From Methanoregula sp. (GTDB lineage Archaea; Halobacteriota; Methanomicrobia; Methanomicrobiales; Methanospirillaceae), in NCBI GenBank assembly GCA_028711405.1, contig JAQTSH010000137.1:1-5220 (forward strand): DNA of 5,220 nt, read 5' to 3'. The notes beneath the pieces are model-generated. The model searched no databases. It was not told where the DNA came from and saw nothing but the letters and a program-made list of their open reading frames with translations. The position numbers and the translations under genes were made by a program. Numbering within the stretch: the stretch's first letter is position 1; every line of letters starts with the position of its first letter. This document shows positions 1 through 5,022 of this stretch, one piece after another.

Positions 1-1396
1 CTTCTTTGTCATGGCATTCCTCCCTGCATCTCCATGTCCCAGCCTGTACCCAGTCAGCGGGCAACCCGTTCTGCTCCTGCCACGCGACGAGCCGGTCCCG
101 CCACCCCTGCCAGAGTTCGGGATAATCCGCCTCGATCATGTGGATCAGTGCAAGGTCGCTTGACGGGCACATGAAACATCCAATCCGGTCCAGCCGGTGT
201 TCGTATAACCGGTTGTACGGCGCTCGTTCCCGGAACAGGTACAACCAGACGTGCAGCGCAGTCCAGTTCTGGATAGGAGCTGCCGAGAGCTGAACACCGA
301 CTTTCGGATTTCTCCAGACCCGTTTACTCTGCGCGCGGGAATGCGACTCGTACTTCCGCTGCCCGATAAACGAGAGACACTCCCCCCATTGCGAACGGAT
401 CAAGGCTGCCACCGGATACAGTTTGCAGACACCACAGCACCAGCGGGCGTTCACTGCCGGCGGACCTTCGCGGGAGAACGTATCTTCAAACTTTGTTTGC
501 CCATTTGTCCGGTAGACCGTGAGTCCGTAGGTTTCCTGCACGGCATCGATGTTCTCGTATGTCCCGGGGAATTCAAATCCCGTGTCTGCAAAGATAAGCG
601 GCACCTTCCCGATCGCATTTGTTACGACGAGCAGGGTGGCAAGGCTGTCCTTTCCTCCGGAATACGAGATGGTCGGGGTCAACGGGTTCCGGGCGGCAAT
701 ATCCGTGACAAATTGCATGGCAGCGGTCTCTGCACGGGTGATCTCATCTGCATTTGCCGTGACGGCATCCTGCCAGGTGGCGCTGCCCGGTACAATGCGG
801 GAGACGATATTTTTTCTCGTGCGGACAATCGATCCCCGCTCCATCGCCCGTGCGGTTGCGGCATCGACTTTTGCCCTGCCGACACCAAGACAGGCACCGG
901 ACGGATCGAGAATAAAGACCTCGTCCCCTGCCTGCACTGCGTCATCGATCGACACCATGCCCGGTCGGAGCACACTCATGCTTTCGTCCCGGATAAACGG
1001 GGCGGTACTGTCATCCACCACCACACACCGTTTTGTTGGTGTAAAGATCTGGCAGGCTTCGGGACGGGGGATCGGTTCCCAGCGGCGTTCTTTTGGTAGG
1101 TAGCGGATCGAGCCGGCGACTCCGCCGCCGATTACGATCTCATCCATCCGGTCATGGTCCGGTACCTTGTTCAGGAACACGAGGTGTCCGTCCGGGACGA
1201 GCGGGGCGCCGAAATGTTCGGTAAAGATCGAATTGATGAGAGCAATGTCCGCAGGGAATGCCGGGCGGGCATCACCCGGGGGTGTGACCGGAACCTGCCG
1301 GGTGGCAGCGCCACAGGCACATTGGAGCGCGAGGACCGGTGCGTGACAGTGATCACACCAGCGTACGAGGATCTTCCCCAGATAAGAAGAGGGCAT
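1..1396 (-). CDS. PAPS reductase family protein with zinc ribbon and PUA domain (partial, 3' end beyond window)
   Basis: Reading the minus strand from the ATG at 1396 gives 465 codons with no stop to the window edge, so the C-terminus is missing. An in-frame TGA at 1411-1409 makes this the first possible ATG. Domains in order: an N-terminal zinc ribbon (C14xxC17, C26xC28); a PUA-like RNA-binding domain at about residues 123-197; and a PP-loop ATP pyrophosphatase/PAPS reductase domain from about 238, with the loop SYSGGKDS at 244-251. C320-C321 (WCCGVCK) and C407xxC410 (GCFMCPSS) reproduce the CC...CxxC spacing that binds a [4Fe-4S] cluster in APS/PAPS reductases. The zinc ribbon-PUA-PP-loop order is typical of a family widespread in methanogens and usually annotated as phosphoadenosine phosphosulfate reductase. 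The true substrate is uncertain: the PUA domain hints at RNA, for example tRNA thiolation, while the cysteines fit sulfonucleotide reduction. The family assignment is firm; the reaction is not. It is divergent from mrpFG. Confidence 0.93.
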   Translation of the reverse strand, partial: MPSSYLGKILVRWCDHCHAPVLALQCACGAATRQVPVTPPGDARPAFPADIALINSIFTEHFGAPLVPDGHLVFLNKVPDHDRMDEIVIGGGVAGSIRYLPKERRWEPIPRPEACQIFTPTKRCVVVDDSTAPFIRDESMSVLRPGMVSIDDAVQAGDEVFILDPSGACLGVGRAKVDAATARAMERGSIVRTRKNIVSRIVPGSATWQDAVTANADEITRAETAAMQFVTDIAARNPLTPTISYSGGKDSLATLLVVTNAIGKVPLIFADTGFEFPGTYENIDAVQETYGLTVYRTNGQTKFEDTFSREGPPAVNARWCCGVCKLYPVAALIRSQWGECLSFIGQRKYESHSRAQSKRVWRNPKVGVQLSAAPIQNWTALHVWLYLFRERAPYNRLYEHRLDRIGCFMCPSSDLALIHMIEADYPELWQGWRDRLVAWQEQNGLPADWVQAGTWRCREECHDKE

Positions 1397-1408
1397 TTCT
1401 GTATTATC

Positions 1409-1603
1409 TCATCTTTCAGGAATAAATGCCTGATGACCCGTGACGGGTGTGAGTTGGATACCCGCCGGTGTTTTTTGGAGCTGACGAACTGTGTAGGAGC
1501 GACGAGGTTCCACGAGAGGGGACTGCATCAGTCCCAGGATCAAAATGCCGGGGATTTTTTTAGGGCGGATGGATGTATCGCACGAATGTACCGGCACGTT
1601 CAT
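1409..1603 (-). CDS. Possible small ORF (64 aa) upstream of the PAPS-reductase-like gene, unknown function
   Basis: This minus-strand ORF starts at the ATG at 1603 and ends with TGA at 1411-1409, 12 nt before the next gene's ATG. GGGGGTGA at 1621-1614, one mismatch from the archaeal Shine-Dalgarno GGAGGTGA, lies 10 nt ahead of this ATG. A second in-frame ATG at 1612 is too close to that site to be preferred. An AT-rich element (GATATA, about 1659-1654) lies 25-30 nt before the expected transcription start. The predicted protein is basic and proline-rich, with one short hydrophobic run (IPGILILGL, about residues 17-25) and a single cysteine (C8). I recognise no domain. Third-position GC is lower than in the neighbouring genes. 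It may be a real leader gene co-transcribed with the PAPS-reductase-like gene, or a chance ORF in a long 5' region; the ribosome-binding site is the main argument for it. Confidence 0.33.
   Translation of the reverse strand: MNVPVHSCDTSIRPKKIPGILILGLMQSPLVEPRRSYTVRQLQKTPAGIQLTPVTGHQAFIPER
1416..1433 (-). promoter_or_regulatory. TATA-like element inside a dyad, upstream of the PAPS-reductase-like gene
   Basis: Read on the minus strand the site is TCAGGCATTTATTCCTGA: 5-bp arms (TCAGG/CCTGA) around an AT-rich centre containing TTTATT. The centre lies about 28 nt before the ATG at 1396, the usual TATA-to-start distance for a leaderless archaeal transcript. An adjacent repeat ACCCG-TGA-CGGGT (1436-1448) lies just upstream. 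A dyad over a TATA box could be a repressor site, but no regulator is known, and the element falls inside the possible small ORF, so both readings may not be right. Confidence 0.3.
1519..1535. repeat. Perfect 7-bp inverted repeat with 3-nt loop
   Basis: GGGACTG-CAT-CAGTCCC forms a stable stem of mostly G-C pairs. It lies in the divergent intergenic region, and within the possible small minus-strand ORF. No T-tract follows closely on the plus strand (about 19 nt to the next). It may be a protein-binding dyad, an RNA hairpin in the leader of the minus-strand transcript, or chance. Confidence 0.4.
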
Positions 1604-1757
1604 GATCCCCATGTCACCCCCGCGGGAGGATTGATTAACCTCAGTTTTCCATGTATATCTACAAAATATCCGGGCGGTGAACGGAGATGCGAGCCACAGA
1701 TTGGGTGAGTCCTTTGGTTTTTACGATGGTGTCCTGCTGGGTTCCTGAGCCGTGCTC

Positions 1758-1763
1758 TTTATT
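1758..1763 (+). promoter_or_regulatory. Candidate TATA element for the mrpFG operon
   Basis: TTTATT is centred about 46 nt before the mrpF ATG. Initiation about 25 nt downstream would leave a leader of roughly 20 nt that contains the ribosome-binding site GGGGTG (1794-1799). A more AT-rich alternative near 1654-1670 would give a leader of over 110 nt. Neither is a strong match, so the choice is tentative. Confidence 0.3.
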
Positions 1764-1805
1764 GTCTGGAGTCATCTTTGCTCGTGTATATCCGGGGTGT
1801 CACCC

Positions 1806-2066
1806 ATGATCGATTCATGGCTTGTTGCCTCCATCCTCCTCTTCGTGCTTGCCCTGTGCGCAGCGGTGCGTATCCTACCGGGTCCGACCCGGCTCGATCG
1901 GTTAGTGGCGATCAACGTCACCATGACGATTGCGTGTACCGGTCTTTTTCTTTTTGCGATCTCGCTTGGTGACCTGCTCGTGTTGGACTTCGCGATCCTC
2001 CTTGCGGTGATCTTCTTTGCCGGTACGATCTGGTCTGCTGGTAAAACGCCGGAGGATCCCGCATGA
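1806..2066 (+). CDS. mrpF: Monovalent cation/H+ antiporter subunit F (MrpF/MnhF/PhaF family)
   Basis: This 86-residue membrane protein has three predicted helices at about residues 4-21, 34-52 and 57-77. It carries the family signature after helix 1 (R22..P25-G-P-T28..D31-R32) and the third-helix pattern LDFAILLA...GT (60-74). MrpF is a small subunit of the multisubunit Na+/H+ antiporter, and its homologue MbhB belongs to membrane-bound hydrogenases; both act in the cytoplasmic membrane. The ATG at 1806 is chosen because GGGGTG lies 6 nt upstream and the length matches the family (about 85-95 residues); a GTG at 1752 would add 18 atypical residues. The stop overlaps the next start by ATGA, so the two genes are translationally coupled. 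The other Mrp subunits (A-E) are not adjacent: the neighbour upstream is an intergenic region and a divergent gene. Confidence 0.9.
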   Translation: MIDSWLVASILLFVLALCAAVRILPGPTRLDRLVAINVTMTIACTGLFLFAISLGDLLVLDFAILLAVIFFAGTIWSAGKTPEDPA

Positions 2067-2440
2067 TCGCGCCCGTCATGGATCTGATCCTCTTTATCCT
2101 CCTCATTCTTGGGGTGGGATTTGCGGGAATTGGGATTGTCGGAATCTTCATATTCCCGGACCTCCACAGCCGGCAGTTCACCGGGATCCGGGCGTCATTG
2201 ATCTCGTGCGGCGTGATGACGCTTGCAGGTGTGCTCTTTGCGCTGTACTCGTACAGCACACGGGGCGGGGCACAATACCTCACGTTCACCCTGCACGCCT
2301 GCCTGTTCCTTATTGTCATTATCATCGTAAATCACGTCGCAGCGCAAAGGATTCTTAAAAAAGCCCCGAAGATGACGAGGAAATCCCCACAGTGTCCTGC
2401 GGGGCACGGGGAGTCCGGCGATCAACTGAAGGACGGATAA
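2063..2440 (+). CDS. mrpG: Monovalent cation/H+ antiporter subunit G (MrpG/MnhG/PhaG family)
   Basis: This is a 125-residue protein with three predicted membrane helices at about residues 7-30, 44-64 and 73-92. The loop after helix 1 carries the family's PD-x-x-x-R pattern (F31-P-D-L-H-S-R37), followed by the alternating Gly-rich second helix. The last 26 residues or so form a charged cytoplasmic-type tail (lysine-rich, with one Cys at 111) that is probably poorly conserved. The start overlaps the mrpF stop (ATGA), and a very good ribosome-binding site GGAGGATC (2051-2058) precedes it; an internal ATG at 2078 is less well placed. MrpG assembles with MrpF and the other subunits in the Na+/H+ antiporter or, as MbhC, in membrane-bound hydrogenase. 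Normally further subunits (MrpB/MbhD-type) follow, but here the next gene is an unrelated pilin-like protein 192 nt away, so partners must be encoded elsewhere. Confidence 0.9.
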   Translation: MIAPVMDLILFILLILGVGFAGIGIVGIFIFPDLHSRQFTGIRASLISCGVMTLAGVLFALYSYSTRGGAQYLTFTLHACLFLIVIIIVNHVAAQRILKKAPKMTRKSPQCPAGHGESGDQLKDG

Positions 2441-2592
2441 TAGCGCCGGGGACTGTAGGACATTTTCAGTATCATGCCGGGAGTTTCGCCAGCATCGTGT
2501 CTCCTTGTGCAGAAGCACGCCGCTCCTGTTAATCCATGACGGTCAGAGCAGCTCAAAACGAGATGTGCATTGTTCCGGACTATCTCACATTG

Positions 2593-2602
2593 TTTAAATA
2601 TA
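2593..2602 (+). promoter_or_regulatory. TATA box of the pilin/PKD gene
   Basis: TTTAAATATA is a near-ideal archaeal TATA box in otherwise GC-rich DNA. Transcription is expected about 25 nt downstream, near 2620-2625, which leaves a leader of roughly 10 nt before the ATG at 2633. This decides the start codon: an in-frame TTG at 2570 lies upstream of the TATA box and would not be in the transcript. Confidence 0.65.
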
Positions 2603-2632
2603 CCGGCAGGTAATGGTTCTTTCAGCGTTTCC

Positions 2633-4222
2633 ATGACAGACGAACGTGCGATGAGCGAGACCGTAGCCATCATCCTTATCCTGTGTCTTGTCATCGTCAT
2701 GGCGGCGATCGTTCTGGCATTCACCACCGGCATCTTCTCGAACCTGGCAAAACCTGCGTTTGTCGCGCCATCAATGGGTACCGTGACCCAGTCAGGAAAG
2801 GAGGCGATCAGCCTGTTCAACCGGGGCGGGGATACGCTCTATCTCGATGTGCCCCGTCTCCAGTACAATACGATGAGTGTCTATCTCGATACCCCCAACG
2901 GCACATACCTCGCTCACTCTGCCCCGGATGCCGGGGAGTTCAGCCCGGGGACAACACTCTACGTTTACAAGACTGCCACCGGTTACCCGATCACCCGGAA
3001 TATATCAGCACTCGCCTCCCCGGACGCTCAGTCGCTCCCCCAGGGAACGATCACCGTACGGCTCGTCGATGACCATGCCCAGACCCTCATCTCGAGCTGG
3101 AGTGGAACAGTCGGGGCAACTCCAACCCCCACACCCACCCCGACACCCCCGGTCCCTCCGGCTCCTGTCGTTGCCTCCTTCACCCGTAGTCCGGTACAGG
3201 GTGTGGTCCCGCTCACGGTCAGCTTCACGGACACCTCCACCGGATCAGTCACATCCTGGCACTGGTCGCTTGGCGACGGGGGGATTTCCACGGAGAGGAA
3301 CCTGTCGCATACCTATGCGGAGCCCGGCTGGTATACAGTGACCCTTGTGGTGACCAATGCATCCGGGGGTTCCAGTACGCTCGCGTGGAACAACTGCGTG
3401 AAGGGGATCCTCCGGGCAGCATTCTCCGGGGAGCCGGTCTCCGGCACGGCACCCCTGACCGTCCGGTTCACTGACCAGACCTACCGGGACCCGACGTCAT
3501 GGTCCTGGAACTTCGGTGACGGAGATGCAACAAATGCCACAGAGAAAAATCCGGTCCATACGTTTTCGCACGCTGGTACGTTTACGGTCTCGCTCACTGC
3601 GTCCGATCCCCAAGGTGCGGACACGGTAACAAAACCGGGCTATGTCACGGTCTCGACCCAGCCGGTCCCGGTGGCAGGTTTCTCTGCCACGCCACGGACC
3701 GGCACCGCACCGCTCACGGTCAGCTTCATGGACACCTCCACGAATACGCCGACTGCCTGGTCATGGAATTTTGGCGATGGGGATGTGACGAATGCCACCC
3801 AAAAAGATCCGGTCCACCGGTACGCGAGCGCCGGGAGTTTTGATGTGACCCTGACAGCTACAAACGCCGGGGGCAGCAGTGCACCGCTCACGGTACTGGG
3901 GTACATCACGGTCAATGAACCGCCACTGCCGGCACCGGTCATCTCCTGGCTCTCACCGGACTACCTGCGGCACGGGCAATCCCATACGGATGTGGATGTT
4001 GAGGGTTCGGGGTTTGTTGAGACAGGAACGACCCAGGTGATCCTCCGCCATGCCGGTGATGCTGATATTGTTGGTGAGTGGGTGAAAGTATTACGACCGG
4101 AGCACCTGATCTTCGATCTTGCCATTCCCGGCAGTGCCACACCCGGCGACTGGAACGTGGTGGTCATCAATCCGGACGGGCAGTCGTACACGCTTGTCGG
4201 GGGTTTTGAGGTACGGGACTGA
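2633..4222 (+). CDS. Archaeal pilin-type secreted surface protein with three PKD domains and a C-terminal IPT/TIG-like domain
   Basis: This is a 529-residue protein. The N-terminus is a class III signal peptide: MTDERA, then MSETVAII, followed by a hydrophobic helix (about 10-33). The sequence R5-A6/M7-S8 fits the archaeal prepilin peptidase consensus, so cleavage is expected after A6. Residues 50-158 match the archaeal type IV pilin N-terminal family (GKEAISLFNRGGD at 55-67, F103-SPGTTL, then Q137-GTITVRLVD). A Thr-Pro linker (163-173) leads to three PKD domains at about 180-258, 260-341 and 345-428, each with the W-x-x-GDG core (WSLGDG 211, WNFGDG 292 and 378). The tail (433-529) has the IPT/TIG look: ISWLSPDYLRHG, V-E-G-SGF and NPDGQ. 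Six N-glycosylation sequons are visible (N89, N123, N223, N242, N301, N387). The protein is probably assembled in, or tethered to, a surface filament or the envelope, with the PKD/TIG domains exposed for adhesion. It is a single-gene unit by its own TATA box. Partners and ligand are unknown. Confidence 0.88.
   Translation: MTDERAMSETVAIILILCLVIVMAAIVLAFTTGIFSNLAKPAFVAPSMGTVTQSGKEAISLFNRGGDTLYLDVPRLQYNTMSVYLDTPNGTYLAHSAPDAGEFSPGTTLYVYKTATGYPITRNISALASPDAQSLPQGTITVRLVDDHAQTLISSWSGTVGATPTPTPTPTPPVPPAPVVASFTRSPVQGVVPLTVSFTDTSTGSVTSWHWSLGDGGISTERNLSHTYAEPGWYTVTLVVTNASGGSSTLAWNNCVKGILRAAFSGEPVSGTAPLTVRFTDQTYRDPTSWSWNFGDGDATNATEKNPVHTFSHAGTFTVSLTASDPQGADTVTKPGYVTVSTQPVPVAGFSATPRTGTAPLTVSFMDTSTNTPTAWSWNFGDGDVTNATQKDPVHRYASAGSFDVTLTATNAGGSSAPLTVLGYITVNEPPLPAPVISWLSPDYLRHGQSHTDVDVEGSGFVETGTTQVILRHAGDADIVGEWVKVLRPEHLIFDLAIPGSATPGDWNVVVINPDGQSYTLVGGFEVRD
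3126..3150 (-). other. Potential G-quadruplex on the minus strand (Thr-Pro linker codons)
   Basis: The plus strand has four C-runs of 5, 3, 4 and 5 bases (3126-3130, 3134-3136, 3138-3141, 3146-3150). The minus strand therefore holds four G-runs of at least three, separated by loops of 4, 1 and 3 nt, which meets the usual G-quadruplex pattern. It lies in the template strand of the pilin/PKD gene at the pilin-to-PKD junction, and may simply follow from the Thr-Pro codons used. Confidence 0.5.
3209..3741 (+). repeat. Internal DNA repeats encoding the PKD domains
   Basis: A 32-nt block in PKD1 (3209-3240) recurs in PKD3 (3710-3741) with a single difference, which changes Thr199 to Met366. A second block of 41 nt pairs PKD2 (3500-3540) with PKD3 (3758-3798); it differs at nine positions, almost all synonymous. 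The repeats are domain duplications within the surface-protein gene, not a mobile element. Confidence 0.75.
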
Positions 4223-4491
4223 TCGTGTGAAAAACGTACCGGATTCCCATCAGATACACACACGCCGGATAAACCTCCCAATGCCGGAGTTCATACTGAT
4301 GCCCGGAATCCCCCGGAGGTATCCGCAGACAGGATGAGGCGAATTTCCGTCGTTTAATCGCAGACAGGAGATCGGTCACCGGTTTTTGTCGTGACTGCCC
4401 CGACACCGGGCACCGTTTTTCCCGGGCGAAAAAGATGATGGGATCGGACGCAAATCGTCAGGATTATATTTTTTTTCGACAAACGTCCTGT
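4223..4491. other. Intergenic region between the surface protein and the small membrane protein
   Basis: I see no convincing gene in these 269 nt. They contain an 11-bp direct repeat CGCAGACAGGA (4324-4334 and 4359-4369), a T5 tract after a short CGGT-C-ACCG hairpin (4373-4387) that could terminate the upstream transcript, and a CCGGG...CCCGG stem around a second T5 tract near 4404-4423. The promoter of the next gene is at the right end. Confidence 0.5.
4464..4473 (+). promoter_or_regulatory. TATA box of the small membrane protein gene
   Basis: TTATATTTTT stands out in the surrounding GC-rich sequence, with eight consecutive T at 4469-4476. Its centre lies about 25 nt before the ATG at 4492, so the transcript probably begins at or within a few bases of the start codon and is leaderless. 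No Shine-Dalgarno is visible, in keeping with this. Confidence 0.6.
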
Positions 4492-4752
4492 ATGGCAATC
4501 GCCCCTATCCTTACACCGTTCGCCATGCTTTTAGAACTGGTCATCTTTGGCATGGGCGTCTACGCGGGCTATGTACTGAAAAGAAACTACGGGTACTTCT
4601 TCGGCTTCACGTTTCTCGTCTTTGCCCTTTTTGATTACTTTGGTTCAACAGGGGTTTCGGCAGATACTCTGGCAATCTTAAATATTATCGCCATCCTCTC
4701 GGCGCTCGGCGGTATATATCTCGTCATCGCCGAAAGATCCGGGAGAAAATAA
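4492..4752 (+). CDS. Small three-helix membrane protein, unknown function
   Basis: This is an 86-residue, strongly hydrophobic protein with three predicted membrane segments: about residues 10-29, 33-50 and 58-79. The only charged residues are E15 inside helix 1, K30-R31 in the first loop, D48 at the end of helix 2, D58, and a basic C-terminal tail (E81-RSGRK). By the positive-inside rule the C-terminus and the first loop would be cytoplasmic, which conflicts with three straightforward helices, so the topology is open. The aromatic-rich second helix (Y33-GYFFGFTFLVFALFDYF) is distinctive. I do not recognise a named family; small membrane proteins like this are common in Methanomicrobiales. 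The ATG at 4492 is preferred over an in-frame ATG at 4435, because the latter lies upstream of the TATA box and would add a polar, non-membrane extension. It is a stand-alone unit followed by a T-tract. Confidence 0.75.
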   Translation: MAIAPILTPFAMLLELVIFGMGVYAGYVLKRNYGYFFGFTFLVFALFDYFGSTGVSADTLAILNIIAILSALGGIYLVIAERSGRK

Positions 4753-4806
4753 ACATGTCGAAATCCGGGCTGGATCTCTGGGTGTGAACTGCGACAAACC
4801 GGGACC

Positions 4807-4813
4807 TTTTTTT
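4807..4813 (+). terminator. T-tract, likely terminator of the small membrane protein gene
   Basis: Seven consecutive T follow the gene by 54 nt. Archaeal RNA polymerase often terminates at such oligo-T tracts without needing a strong hairpin; no clear stem precedes this one. Confidence 0.4.
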
Positions 4814-4973
4814 ACGCCAGTTACTACACGTTTCCGGGATTGTACGATGAGAGGGGTGATGCTGATACTCACCGGTCCGGCTGAACGGGTACGTGGAAAG
4901 GTTTTTAGTCAAATACGAGATTTCATTCTTCTTGAATGGCGGGAGGGGGTTTTTGGTTTTTGGCACTGAACTC

Positions 4974-4983
4974 TTTAAAAATT
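4974..4983 (+). promoter_or_regulatory. TATA-like element with predicted start at a hairpin
   Basis: TTTAAAAATT is a good archaeal TATA match. Initiation about 25 nt downstream would fall near 5003, directly before the inverted repeat at 5005-5022. No protein start suits this transcript closely, so it may drive a non-coding RNA or the leader of a gene beyond the right edge. Confidence 0.4.
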
Positions 4984-5004
4984 TCTGGTACGTGGGGAGG
5001 ATAC

Positions 5005-5022
5005 ATCGATTGCGGAATCGAT
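5005..5022. repeat. Perfect 7-bp inverted repeat with 4-nt loop
   Basis: ATCGATTGCGGAATCGAT has arms ATCGATT/AATCGAT around GCGG. In RNA it would be a 5'-terminal hairpin of a transcript from the TATA element at 4974. In DNA it could be an operator overlapping the start site. Its arms contain the palindrome ATCGAT on both sides. Confidence 0.55.

Larger units (their letters stand above)
1397..1805. other. Divergent intergenic region between the PAPS-reductase-like gene and mrpF
   Basis: These 409 nt separate two divergently transcribed units. The most AT-rich part (about 1642-1671) could hold TATA elements for either direction. Three short perfect inverted repeats are present (1416-1433, 1436-1448, 1519-1535). 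T-runs occur near 1471-1476 and 1555-1561. On the plus strand I find nothing resembling MrpE, the subunit that usually precedes MrpF, and no tRNA. Apart from the possible small minus-strand ORF, I see no gene here. Confidence 0.6.

Noticed and set aside
251..1103. Long plus-strand ORFs (251-1099 and 549-1103) opposite the PAPS-reductase-like gene
   Set aside because: They are antisense shadows: the minus-strand frame has the full set of family motifs, while these translations are Cys/Arg/Gly-rich with no domain.
1154..1708. Plus-strand ORF of 184 codons that might have been MrpE ahead of mrpF
   Set aside because: Over a third of it overlaps the PAPS-reductase-like gene in antisense, and it has no membrane helices, which MrpE requires.
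1752..1805. GTG-initiated N-terminal extension of mrpF
   Set aside because: It would add 18 residues not seen in the family, and the ATG at 1806 has its own ribosome-binding site.
2570..2632. TTG-initiated N-terminal extension of the pilin/PKD protein
   Set aside because: It starts upstream of the TATA box and would bury the class III signal peptide behind 21 extra residues.
2613..2636. Seven-codon upstream ORF overlapping the pilin/PKD start by ATGA
   Set aside because: Its ATG lies about 10 nt before the transcription start predicted from the TATA box, so it is probably not in the mRNA.
2422..2820. Minus-strand ORF across the mrpG-pilin gap
   Set aside because: It runs antisense into both flanking genes, crosses the strong plus-strand TATA box and has no protein-like pattern.
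3121..3160. CRISPR-like or satellite repeat in the C-rich stretch
   Set aside because: It is a short run of Thr-Pro codons within a coding frame, with no spacers or repeat units beyond dinucleotide scale.
4435..4491. N-terminal extension of the small membrane protein from the ATG at 4435
   Set aside because: The TATA box at 4464-4473 falls inside it and the extra residues are polar, unlike the compact hydrophobic protein from 4492.
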